DNA of 64,000 bases, taken from Orobanche coerulescens. Taxonomy: Eukaryota; Streptophyta; Magnoliopsida; Lamiales; Orobanchaceae. The position numbers and the translations under genes are program-made. Position 1 is the stretch's first letter, and every line of letters begins with the position of its first letter. The notes below the pieces were generated by a model. That model did no database searches. It worked only from the letters and a program-made list of their open reading frames with translations, and was not told the origin of the DNA. The DNA lies in assembly GCA_033398695.1 (NCBI GenBank), contig CM065811.1, positions 115,739,501-115,803,500 on the forward strand. Reading direction: 5' to 3'. Below are positions 12,388 to 21,830 of this stretch, one piece after another.

Positions 12388-12647
12388 CGCGAAAGGAAGG
12401 AAAACGGGGAGGGAAAGAAGAAAATATGTGTAATAAAAAAGAAAAAAAAGGGGGAAGAAGAAGAGGAAGAAGCGAAAGTGTTTAGATTAACATACCCATG
12501 AAATTGGGCGGAAGGAAGAGCACCGGAGGTTGATAGCAAGGGCGTCGCCGGAAGCCGGAAGTTGGGATCGCTGATGTCGCCTGAGGATTTTTGCACCAGA
12601 GCTTAAGAAAATAAGGATGCGGAAATGGCAGGGAAAGAAGAAGATCT

Positions 12648-12656
12648 CCTTTTATA
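12648..12656 (-). promoter_or_regulatory. candidate TATA box for the antisense ORF
   Basis: TATAAAAGG is read on the minus strand about 260 bp before the antisense ATG at 12387. The second Tat remnant has a TATAAATA in the equivalent place (19099-19106), which supports a real minus-strand promoter. Confidence 0.5.
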
Positions 12657-12969
12657 GGGAAGAGGGGAGAAAACCAAGAAGAAACGTGACGATCTAGAGC
12701 GTCCGATACCTTCTCTGAAAGAACGGCCTAGATCTGACACCACCTCATCCGACCTATAATAGGTTGACACCTGGACCTAAGTGTGGGATGCCACGGTGGG
12801 GAGGCAAGATTAAGAAAAAGAAAAGGCGTTGATATAAATGCGCACAAATCTCGAAAATCCTCGTTACCTGGAAACTTGATTCCCAAGGATTACCGCATCG
12901 AGGTCGTCGATTTAAAATAACTCTTACTCTACTCGGTCTTACAGCTCGACTAGAGTAGGGGGGACTGGT

Positions 12970-13596
12970 TTATAGGACGACAAATGTAGCCCTCCTAAAA
13001 ACCCGGTCTAAAGAGGCCCAATATAAACCGACGTACCGATCTCTGAGTAAAAAAGGAGAGACCTAGACGAATGGAGTCTGACCTAGGGGCTAGGAGAAGA
13101 GTGTCCCGACCTAAGGGGTATCGCCGACCTCTGGGCTCAGTTAAGAGTTTCCCGACCTAAGGGGCCCCTTATAATATGAACCGACCTGCCTAACCATACC
13201 CGGGGTTGGAAATCGCTGGGCTCATGAAGGTTGAACTTTCGAAAAGGTAGATCTTTACCTACCTGACAGAATCCCAGAAATTCAGGGGCTGGTAAACGAC
13301 AGTCCCCAAATCTCGGATATCCAGGGATGGGAAATTGCAGCCTAAATTCCTGAATATCTGAGATCTTCCCTAAAATCAGGAAGAGATCTTAAGGACAGGC
13401 AGCCCTCCCTTCTATAAATAGTGGAGAAGCCTTTCTTTCAAGAGCTAAACATAATTTTGAGATTACAAAGAAGTGTTTTAGAGAGAGAAAGAAATACACA
13501 GAGAGAAAGAGAGCAATACAGTACATCTTTAGGTTTTCATAGATAAACTTCTGAGATTAACCCTGTTCTTGGTGACCGATCAGCTCGGTTCCATCA
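12970..13596 (+). repeat. 3' LTR of Tat-type gypsy element
   Basis: It matches the LTR at 3616-4242 along its length, with the same size, and ends GTTCCATCA. A polypurine-like tract (AGAGTAGGGGGGA) lies just before it. TATAAATA occurs at about 13413-13420. The first bases read TT, not TG, a point change in one terminal dinucleotide. Confidence 0.93.
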
Positions 13597-13601
13597 GGAT
13601 G

Positions 13602-15170
13602 ATACGATCTTATTTTTCCCCTTGTTCACTCCCCTCAACCTATACGGTTTCTATGGTTTGTGAACAAGTTAAGTTTATACCATCGACGCAAATCAGTTTC
13701 ACAATTGAATCTTATCCAACAACTTATCAGGTTTCTAGGGATAAAATTTGCTCCAACCGAAGGCATCCAATGCGCTCCCGGTAATTTATCCATACTCCCC
13801 GAACGACCACCCCGATAACGCGGAAGCATAGCACATCCGGTTTGAATTTCAATTTCCCGAAAGCTCGATGGAGGGAAGGAAAACCTTGAAACCTTATAAA
13901 CTTAATAATTTGTCGTGGGAGAATTTTCGCGATTAATGTTACACTTTTCAAATTAATTCATTTAAGCGTGTTTGTAGCATTCATACAGTATGAACAACCA
14001 TTCACAACCTAGTTGCTACCAACATGTAGTTCAAGGACCGTTCCTAGAAATAAAACTCCGTAATCTAATTATAAGTCTTCGTATTGAATCTTCGTCTTCT
14101 AGAAACGGATCTTCCTATGGTCTTCGTCATTACATATAAATTTTATATTGAAAAATTGCAACCTAGATACAAATATTTCTAGTAAAATAAATAGGCTCAA
14201 AACGGCCTTTACAACCCAATCGAATAGAACCGAACGATTCAAAACTAGGTCCATGAACCACATCCCCATTCAAAAGCATTCATCCAATAAATACTAAATA
14301 AATGGATTGCATGTAGATTACATTGATCTAATCAATATATATAATAAAAAATAAATAGAATTGATCCAATCAATTCAACAATAATCGACAATTTAATTTT
14401 CATCCGTAGTAAACCCTTAAAATATTTTCTTTGAATTTTCCCTCATAAAAAATTCCAAATTAATGATTTTAATACTGGGAAATTCAATTATCGAAAATAA
14501 ATTGAAAAACGAGACCTAGTGCCCGATACTGAAGCGCCAAGCGGCACTGGGCACCTGCTCGCCGCCACAGACACGCCCGCCGCCACAGAAGTACTCGGCT
14601 CCAGACAGCAAGTGCCCGACCGCTGTCAGGACACGCCCGACCGCCTAAGTACTCGGCTCCAGACAGCAAGTGCCCGGCCGCTGTCAGGACACGCTCGGCT
14701 CCATACAGCAAGTGCCCGACTCGAGACAGCAAGTGCCTGGCCGCTGTCAGGACAAGCTCGACTCTATACAGCAAGTGCTCGGCCGCTGTCAGGACACACC
14801 CGGATCCAGACAGCAAGTGCCCGGCCACTGTCAGGACACGCTCGGCTCCAGACAGCAAGTGCCCGACCACTAACAGGACACGCCCGGCTGCAGACAGTAG
14901 GCACCCGGCCACTGCTCGGCAGCTGTATGATATATCGTCCAATGATTGCATACAACTCATTTTCGGGCAGATTTCTAAAATCCTGTTATTCCTGATCTGT
15001 ATATTATTACTATAAATCATATTTCCAAAAAACCTGATTTATACCATAATATAAAATCATGGAAAAACGATACTACGACGAACAATAAAATATCTACGAT
15101 TATCAAAATGATTCTAAATCACAAAACAAGCATTCCAAATGATAAATATCGTATATATGATCGCAAAACC
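13602..15170 (-). other. copia 5' leader, non-coding
   Basis: After the gypsy target duplication the copia leader resumes; the other part is 3340-3610. It runs to the primer-binding site at 15171-15184. It is AT-rich apart from a GC-rich minisatellite at about 14519-14930. No conserved coding motif is visible. Total leader length, without the nested gypsy, is about 1.8 kb, long for a copia element. Confidence 0.7.
14519..14930. repeat. 42-bp minisatellite in copia leader
   Basis: Roughly nine copies of a 42-bp GC-rich unit contain ACAGCAAGTGCCCGGCCGC and TGTCAGGACACGCTCGGCTC. Because 42 is divisible by three, reading frames on both strands stay open and give repetitive Arg/Gln/Ala-rich or Leu/Ala-rich ORFs of 158-178 codons. 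These have no known domain and are best seen as by-products of the repeat. Confidence 0.9.
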
Positions 15171-15184
15171 TCACTCCGATACCA
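15171..15184 (-). other. copia primer-binding site
   Basis: Read on the minus strand, TGGTATCGGAGTG lies one base inside the LTR end. It matches the complement of the 3' end of initiator methionine tRNA (TGGTATCAGAGC in many plant copia elements) except near its end. It fixes the minus orientation of the element and the inner border of the LTR. Confidence 0.85.
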
Positions 15185-15185
15185 C

Positions 15186-16567
15186 TGTTGGGATTCGATG
15201 GCTAAAACGAAGGCCCAGCGGAAGTAGAAAAATGAAAATTAATTCGATCCAAATCCCTACTAGGATCGATCAAGCTATGTATGTACGAATATAAAATAAC
15301 AAAGGAAGATTTGAAATCATACCCTTGTAGTCCGTTGATTATATGGTGTTCTTCTCTTGAGCGATTCCCCAAGCTTAAGGTGAACTTTCTTACGATCCAA
15401 TCTGCTCCAAGCTCTTGGATGATCCAACGCCGAAAACACCACATCTCTACTTGTCACGCGCTGGAGAAACGAACGGAACGACGATCACCTTGCTATCCTT
15501 CAAGGATACGGCTAGATCTAGGATGATGAAGATTTCGATTGTGATTATAACACTCTAAGTGTATAACTCACTATCTCTCTATTAATGTTTTGAATTTTCT
15601 CCAAGAAAACAAAAAGGATGAAGAACACTTTTGAGAAAACTATTTTTCTCTCTCTCTCCTCAAAACCACACGGATGAAATGTTCACAGTAGTTGTTGAGG
15701 GAAAGGTAGTCTTCATCCTTTTATTTAATTCCTTTTCCACATGATACAACTCATGCACATGAGTATTGTCCCACCATGTCACTATCACCCATTTAAGAAA
15801 TGGAAACTAAAGACAGGGGAAGGTTGGTGGAAAGGGGGGTGGCCATCTAGAAGGAATCAGACAAGTTCGGTTCGTTCCGGACTCCCGTGAGTCCAAACAG
15901 ATAAACTCCGATTCCGTTCTGATGTATTATATCAATTAATTAATCCAATTAATTAATCATATCAAATACAAAATAATATAATTAATTTCTTCAAGAAATA
16001 ATTATATCTATAAATTAAATTAATCACACAGTAATTTATTTAATTCATTAGGCCGTAAATTAATTTATCCAATAAATTAATTTAGACATCCAATGTCCCA
16101 ATAAATTTACATATCTAATATCTAATATTTATAATGAGAGAATTAGCTCGATTTATTCCGTCGTCAATCCTATTGCGCGACTCAGTAGGTCCGTCTCAGT
16201 CAGCAATGGGAGGAACCAAAGAGTAGTAGCACCACCTAGCCAGCCTGGTGGCCTACACTGTACCCCAAATGAGAACGAATGATGGGTATCATTCAAGAAC
16301 TATTCTATCGTGAATACCAGTATACGTATAAACCCTTCTTTCAAATGTCCCGATCAATTTATAGGGTCACGGTCAGTCTAACCCTATCTATACTTGACGC
16401 TATGCATGAGTTAATGCAAATCGAGATCATCGAGCTCTCGTGTATCTAATACAACTGTCTCCAATGCTTTGGCCAAAGACTTACCCTGATTCGGTCGATC
16501 GGAGGAGGTTACGGAATGATCAGTAGATGATATGGACTCAGGAACTTCGTGGATTTGTAGTTTAACA
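15186..16567 (-). repeat. 5' LTR of the copia element
   Basis: On the + strand it starts TGTTGGGATTCG and probably ends GTTTAACA, giving the short inverted TGTT/AACA ends expected of an LTR. It contains AT-rich tracts (15930-16130) and no coding region. The inner border is firm because of the adjacent primer-binding site. The outer border at 16567 is my best reading: the sequence beyond it resembles the 5' untranslated part of a chromovirus-type LTR. Confidence 0.7.
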
Positions 16568-17236
16568 ATATGTCTTCAAGTTCTCCAAGACTTGGCTGTG
16601 GAAGGATCGAAGATGAAATGGAAAAAAATGAGTGAAACCCGACTGCTCGGTCATATTTATACCCGTGCGGAACACGGCCCAACTAGTGCCGTGTTCACCA
16701 CCGTGTTGCGGGTCAGTACGCGACCTGACCGACACGGCGCAAGACACTTGCGCATGTGTCTCAGTCATGTCCGACACGGCGCATCACCCGGCGCAACACT
16801 TGTGCGGGTGTCTCGGCTGTGTCTCGGCAGATTGCTATCCTGGCCAAACGCACGGACACCCGACGCAGGACCCGTCGCTCGGCAGCGCCGTTTGGCAAAC
16901 GGCACAGGACATGGTGCTCGGCAGCACCGTTTCTACCGCCGTGTCATACAGGTTCGGCCAGGAAAACCTCCGGTTGCAAAACAATTCCGACACAATCCGA
17001 AAATTACGATAGAACAACAACAACGATCTGGAAGAAGACGGATAATAATAAAATAGGACATACGATTAGCTCAACTTACACAAAAATAAGTTGTGCCCGA
17101 CGAACACCACAACACGGTACATCATGCCGTACCCAACATAGAGGAAAATCTCAAGAAATCACCAACAGAACAAAATGATCGGCGCAAACGACAAAAAATA
17201 AAAAAATAACTAGAAACGAGAAACGCGGGTATTACA
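16568..17236 (-). repeat. 5' half of a chromovirus-type LTR, minus orientation
   Basis: The minus strand starts TGTAATACCCGCG at 17236 and carries a TATA box (TATAAATATG, 16652-16661). A C/T-rich leader with a CATTTC motif follows, as after the TATA box of the LARD-family LTRs. Short GC-rich near-palindromes (GACACGGCGCAAG and similar) fill the region before the TATA box. The copia LTR truncates it on the left. The start TGTAATA and the layout point to the same broad family as the LTRs at 41345 and 63196, but diverged. Confidence 0.6.
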
Positions 17237-17847
17237 ATAGAGGCCTCGGATGGGACCTGTGGTTTAGCCCCGGTCCGAGTCAAGTTTGAGTTGTGATTAT
17301 TGACTGTTTCTTTTCCGGAAAAAGAAATGTCTTGTTTTGGATTTTGAAATGACTTGATGCATGTACTATGAAATGTGTAAGCGAATGGTTTGCCTTGATT
17401 ACTTGTACTAGCGTAATTGCTAATCCCTTTGGGGACCCGTTTTGGGGAAATTCATGTTATGAAATTCAGGTTGCGTTCATCCAGTTGAGCGGGCAATGGA
17501 GAAGTACGAGGATGCTGGCCAGGGTTGTTGATATGTGCAAATGAGTTCCTTTATTTTAATTGTCCATTTTAAACATTATTTTTAAAACTTGTAAAATGAG
17601 AGTGAGTAGTCGCGAGTACTTAGGCGATTTGATTTGGAAAATGGATTATACGCTAAATTCTATTTGTGATTTTTGGTGATGTACGACTTACCGGTTGTAC
17701 CAGACGTTTGATTTAATTTCGTCTTGGTGATGTGTGTTTTCTCGCTAACCGAGATGGTTAGACGAGCGGTATTAATTATTTAGCCTGGTGGGTCTCATGT
17801 AGGGTCCACGGTGCTGTAATATACCCTGAATTTTTTGGGGGTGTTAC
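17237..17847 (+). repeat. 3' part of a chromovirus-type LTR, plus orientation
   Basis: The segment ends GGGGGTGTTACA at 17847. Just before that, TTTAGCCTGGTGGGTCTCAT and GGTCCACGGTGCTGTAATAT match the reverse complement of the beginning of the LTR at 41345. It is therefore the tail of a related LTR in the opposite orientation to its left neighbour. No coding sequence is seen. Confidence 0.65.
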
Positions 17848-17849
17848 AG

Positions 17850-18976
17850 CTTCAGCAGCTAATCTGGCCACCCGCTGCCGGAGTTTCCCTCCTCCCTGAC
17901 GCAACCTTGATCCGAGAAACTAAAAAAACGAGGGTAGTTAAAATAAAAGAAAAAAAAGAAAAAAAAACTACCTGAATCAGACATATTCGGGTCGGTAGAT
18001 CTAAGACCGGCAGCCCAGAGATTCTCATTTGTGGTAAGGAGATGCGACTTCCTCTGCACGGGGGAAAGCCCTAAAAGCGTTTCTACCCGACCGTCAAACT
18101 CCGAAGATGTCTCGTGCGTCGGAATATGATTTGCACAGGAAACAAATGATGAGCCTTAGACAAAAAATGAACAAAATGAAATACTTATACTTACGCATTT
18201 TGGAAATAAAATGCTCGGGGCCCCGGAGCCGCCCGTCCAAAACACCGGGCACATACTCATCCACCGAGCTCCTCCAATCCCCCCAACGAAGAACCACTGC
18301 TCCTTTCAGCTATGTATGGTCTATGGAACATCCACCACCTCCTTGTGCATGGCATGCCGAGCGGTCAGGTAGAATTAACCCGATCCGGACCTCCCGACCG
18401 ACCTCCACAGAAAAAGACATTAAACTCCTCAAAGTTGGGCTCGGGCCAACCCTGCTGATTAAAGAGAATACCGAAGCCCACGATTCGAGCTCAGGCATTG
18501 GGATAGATCTGAGCTATTGGAAAGCCCCACCTCCGCAAAAATCGAGTCAGAATCAAGGAAAGTGGGAACCTTAACCCGGCCAACAAGGTACATCCGAGCG
18601 GTGCCAGATGAGGCATCTCCTCAGGGCACGGAACAAACATCTACACCCCCGCCGGTAATTTGAACCGTTGCCGCCATGCCGCCAGTTGCCCCCCGTAACA
18701 GTACTCCGTATCGAGGCGGAATCCCACGTCGCCTCCACATAGAGGATCGCCCGAGGCCGAGTCCAAACCTCCACGGCCTCCTCCTCTGTATCCACCTCAA
18801 CGCCTACCGTCGGAGTCCCTGCTTCTGCCTCCATGACTTCTGGCGGCGTCGCCGCCTCGCAGCCCTCATCGTCATCACTCTAGTTCACGGGCGTACCCTC
18901 AAAGACAAATCCGCCACCCCTGTGCGATCCGGCGACACGGCCAACTCTGCCACCCTCACATCCCTCGGTCCGACAT
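17850..18976 (-). pseudogene. diverged antisense ORF of the second Tat element
   Basis: At about 18640-18390 the minus strand encodes RFPLSLILTRFLRRWGFPI, PNA and EPNFEEFNVFF. These align by eye with RFPLHPFLVSLSIKYNLPL, PNS and EPNLDFFYFYF in the first antisense ORF. An acidic Glu/Val-rich segment (18834-18700) precedes it. The C-terminal end at about 17880 reads GKLRQRVARLAAEA, a coiled-coil fragment truncated at 17848. Stops and frame changes are present. The shared domain in two subfamilies suggests the ORF was once under selection. Confidence 0.6.
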
Positions 18977-19098
18977 AACGAGCACTCAAATCATAAAAGA
19001 TGAACGGGAAAAAGACTCACTGGATTTTATCGTCCTCTGCAAAAAAACTCGAAAATAATGGCGAAAATGAAAAAGAAGAAGGGAGGGTGAAGACCCCT

Positions 19099-19106
19099 TA
19101 TTTATA
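19099..19106 (-). promoter_or_regulatory. candidate TATA box for the second antisense ORF
   Basis: TATAAATA on the minus strand lies about 125 bp before the probable start of the antisense ORF, in the same relative place as the box at 12648-12656. Confidence 0.45.
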
Positions 19107-19394
19107 GAGGACGCGTGGACGCATCGCCAAATCAAATCCTGCCAAATAGCGGCACGTCGATTCACACTGAGCCGTCGCGAAAATCAAGGACGCGTGGACG
19201 CATCGCCAAATCAAATCCTGCCACGCGTCCCTCATTATGACACATAAAAATACGGAAATCGAACCGACACATCTCTCGAAGAGACGTCCCTTCGAGAATC
19301 TCATCCGGCGAAACCTCCCTCAGAAACCACCCCGGCCTAACTACGAATCGACCCCAGGCCCAGCCACCCCGGCACGGCCCTGGACTCGGGGTAC

Positions 19395-19987
19395 CTTGTT
19401 TATAGCCCATCCGTCTTGGCATCCACGCTTGCGCTCCCCGCCAGTTTAACCATCCCGGTTAAGAAAGGACCAGAAGATAAAAGAACCAGTTTCCGGATAA
19501 ACCGGCCGAGCAGAGTAACAGGGAGGACCGACCGAGTACATATTAAATTTACTCCCCGGTCCCGTTATGACAGGACTGGGTAGAACTGTCCAAAACCTGG
19601 GGCCGACGGGATGGACAGCCGGAGCAAGGACGAAAGGGCCGACCAGATCCAGGATAAATACGCTCCAAGACACCATCAGGGCATGACTGACCAGAGCAGC
19701 AGGAGACCCAAGGGCCGACCCCAGAACCGACCACAACGGATAAGCGTCGCTAGAGGCATGCGGAACAGGCACACGGGACATGGGGAATAGCCATACAGGA
19801 CAGTTAATGCATTTTGTCCTCCCTCTTCCCAAAGCAGTCCTCAAAGACCGCCACGTGTCTAAGGCGCATTCTCCCTCTGACAAGTATTTGGATGTATTCC
19901 CAAACATTCTCCAGTTGTCGCCCCCTGATTGGCCAAGATTTTCTAGATATACAGAGAATGTGTAATAAGAAAGAACTTTGGAATTTT

Positions 19988-20057
<70 letters not shown>

Positions 20058-20129
20058 TACTTGTAATAAACAAGAAAGCAATTTAGACATCAATTTAGAC
20101 CGGCTTAAAATTTCAGCTCGGCCCTATCA
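19395..20129 (+). repeat. probable 3' LTR of second Tat element, with (GA)n tract
   Basis: The right end CTCGGCCCTATCA is placed by analogy with the first Tat element. The left edge is uncertain, chosen near TTTATAGCCC. A perfect GA dinucleotide tract of about 64 bases (19990-20053) occupies the place where the first Tat LTR has the shorter GAGAGAGAAAGAAA leader. The GA tract gives Arg-Glu and Leu-Ser repeat ORFs that are not genes. Confidence 0.5.
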
Positions 20130-20415
20130 CAGATTACGATAAATAAAATTTAGTGATCCAACTCATCTCATCTTTTTTATTGTTTTCTACGTGTGTTCGA
20201 TCCACCTAGTCCAGGTCAGCACACATTACGTTGATCAAAATCAAATATAACACTTACAAAAACCTGTATATTATAAATTCCACATACCAACAACAGACTG
20301 ATCCAAACATCCACAACACAGTCTAATTACCAGAAGATATCATTAGCATGCAGTGGTTTGATTAATATAGCCATTAATTAGTGCATAATAAGTATGTAGC
20401 TTATTAATTAATTAG
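20130..20415. other. AT-rich sequence with no recognised feature
   Basis: I see no coding potential or repeat structure. It may be original host DNA between the two nested stacks. Confidence 0.4.
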
Positions 20416-20718
20416 ATGTCGTGGATGGGTAGCGGTCTTAATCTAGCTGAAATTTATGTAGTGAGAAAGCTGCACAAGAAGAAGATGAAGAAAATGGAGG
20501 ATAAAGCTGAGGAAGAAGAAGCACATTTCAGTTGCAGGAGTAAGAAGAAAGCTTCACAACATAGCGGCATGATTAGTTACTTCCTCTGTCTGCAAAAAAA
20601 AAAAAAAAAAAAAAAAAATGTTGCCGCCGTTCAAGAAGGTCCGTCCGATTCGAGTGCAATTATAAATAGAGATGATAGAACCCTCTTCACAATCAAAGGG
20701 CTAAAAGGAGCTGATTAA
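20416..20718 (+). CDS. small hypothetical protein, possible host gene or gene fragment
   Basis: The 100-residue ORF begins MSWMGSGLNLAEIYVVRKLH and continues with a Lys/Glu-rich stretch, a FSCRSKKK segment and a poly-Lys run encoded by a 24-base A tract (about 20597-20620). It is unlike any transposon protein in the window. The N-terminus recalls small conserved plant proteins of unknown function, but I cannot name a family. The poly-A tract could change the frame, so the C-terminal third is doubtful. No splice signals or TATA box stand out. It may be a captured exon. Confidence 0.35.
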   Translation: MSWMGSGLNLAEIYVVRKLHKKKMKKMEDKAEEEEAHFSCRSKKKASQHSGMISYFLCLQKKKKKKKNVAAVQEGPSDSSAIINRDDRTLFTIKGLKGAD

Positions 20719-20751
20719 TGATCATATAGTTTTTCTACTAATTAGAGATTA

Positions 20752-20752
<1 letters not shown>

Positions 20753-20785
<33 letters not shown>

Positions 20786-20797
20786 TTTTTTTTTTAT
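20753..20797. repeat. (ATT)n microsatellite and poly-T
   Basis: About eleven ATT repeats run into a T-rich tract, directly after the small ORF. Simple sequence only. Confidence 0.9.
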
Positions 20798-20819
20798 TAT
20801 AAAAACATTAGAAAATCAT

Positions 20820-21222
20820 AAGAAATTACAAGAAATTAGTGGAAATGGTAAACTAGCCCCCACTCCTCTAACAATAAATAAACTAATACGATTAAAAATA
20901 TGAAGCAAAGACGGTGCCAATGCTCGAAGTCGAGAAACGTCTAATACGCTTTAGTAAGGTTATCGCCTCTTTCTCAAGTTCTCCAAAAGAAGAAAAGGAA
21001 AAGGGGAGGAACCCGTATCCGATATCTGCGCATTTAGCCTCATACTTGACACGTTTACGTCGTGCAGCCTCACTAACCGCACGCCCTGGCACAAAATCAA
21101 GCAACCCCGATTGTGTCAAAGGAGACGAACCTGTAAGATCAACGCAAACATCACGCCCGCCATCCCAAGAATAGAGCAATATATCAGCCGGGCGCAAGGG
21201 TCTGTCCATATCTCCATTAAGC
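20820..21222 (-). pseudogene. fragment resembling the endonuclease-like C-terminal domain of an RT-encoding element
   Basis: The minus strand reads RPADILLYSWDGGRDVCVDL, then TGSSPLTQSG, RKRVKYEAKC, GYGFLPFSFSSFGEL and, after a frameshift near 20893, FNRISLFIVRGVGASLP. The order RPAD, D-V-x-V-D and Y-E-x-K-C fits a restriction-like (PD-(D/E)XK) endonuclease fold found next to RT in some non-LTR elements. That link is inference from motif memory. Similar sequence occurs in many plant genomes as hypothetical protein. The upstream part is replaced by an (ATT)n/(ATC)n microsatellite, so only the tail of a larger protein remains. Confidence 0.5.
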
Positions 21223-21224
21223 CC

Positions 21225-21225
21225 A

Positions 21226-21263
<38 letters not shown>

Positions 21264-21290
21264 CATCATCATCATCATCATCATCATTAT
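21225..21290. repeat. compound (ATT)n(ATC)n microsatellite
   Basis: About a dozen ATT units pass into nine ATC units. It yields poly-Tyr/His or poly-Ile/Met readings that are not genes, and it truncates the protein fragment on its left. Confidence 0.92.
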
Positions 21291-21830
21291 TGACTCAACA
21301 TTGAGTCAACATACAATACTGTAATTTGTCGTCAGCAAGAATATAAGTGGAATTTGTGTGATGTGTGTATTGTTGGAGAGCAGGTGGCACTATCACAAAA
21401 TTGTTTATTTAATATTTTTTATTAATTGTTATGATGTTTTCTTGAAGAGATAAGCAAGGTATAATAAAAGAGAATATCTTTACTTTACTTTATTTTCTTA
21501 TTTAGATTATCTTGTTTTTTTTATTGGATTAGGAATTTACTATGGAATTCTAATTTGGTATTTAAGTATATTTCAGTTTAATTCATTTTACTACAGTTCA
21601 ATTCAGTTTAACAAATTTTAATTCAGTTTAGTTCAGCACTGTTCAGTTCAGCTTTGTAATTAATATTATTAATTACTATTTTTATTATTATTTTATTATT
21701 ATTATATTTATTATAAATAATATTAAATGTAATAATTTTTAAAATTGTCAATTTTACTATAATTATTACTATTATTATAATTGTTATTGTTGTTGTCATG
21801 TTGTTATAATATATGTTGTTACCCAAAATA
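21291..21830. other. AT-rich non-coding DNA with TTCAGTT-type repeats
   Basis: Between 21560 and 21652 there are many short variants of TTCAGTTCA/ATTCAGTTTA, followed by a nearly pure A/T stretch to about 21800. No coding region is visible. The clustered motif could be the end of a small MITE, but I see no matching terminal inverted repeat. Confidence 0.45.

Larger units (their letters stand above)
3616..13596 (+). mobile_element. Ty3/gypsy Tat-type retrotransposon with antisense ORF, complete but decayed
   Basis: Two 627-bp LTRs (3616-4242 and 12970-13596) flank a gag-pol region in the order protease, RT, RNase H, integrase, followed by a minus-strand ORF. The 5-bp target duplication GGATG occupies 3611-3615 and 13597-13601. 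The 5' LTR starts TGATAGG and both LTRs end CCATCA; the 3' copy starts TTATAGG, a TG to TT change. The element lies in the leader of the surrounding copia element, so it is younger than that copia. An antisense ORF between pol and the 3' LTR is known for the Tat lineage. Confidence 0.93.
17848..20129 (+). mobile_element. second Tat-type gypsy remnant (antisense ORF plus 3' LTR)
   Basis: The layout mirrors the right end of the complete Tat element: a minus-strand ORF with the same domain, a minus-strand TATA box, then a probable LTR that ends CTCGGCCCTATCA (compare CTCGGTTCCATCA). Pol and the 5' LTR are not present in the window; the left edge is cut by the LTR tail ending at 17847. Its sequence differs markedly from the first Tat element, so it is a different subfamily. 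Confidence 0.7.

Noticed and set aside
14484..15020. ORFs of 158-178 codons on both strands
   Set aside because: They follow the 42-bp minisatellite, whose length is a multiple of three; no domain is seen and they lie in a retrotransposon leader.
19804..20093. Arg/Glu and Leu/Ser repeat ORFs
   Set aside because: They are readings of the (GA)n tract.
21111..21293. Poly-Tyr/poly-His and poly-Met/poly-Ile ORF ends
   Set aside because: They are readings of the (ATT)n(ATC)n microsatellite.
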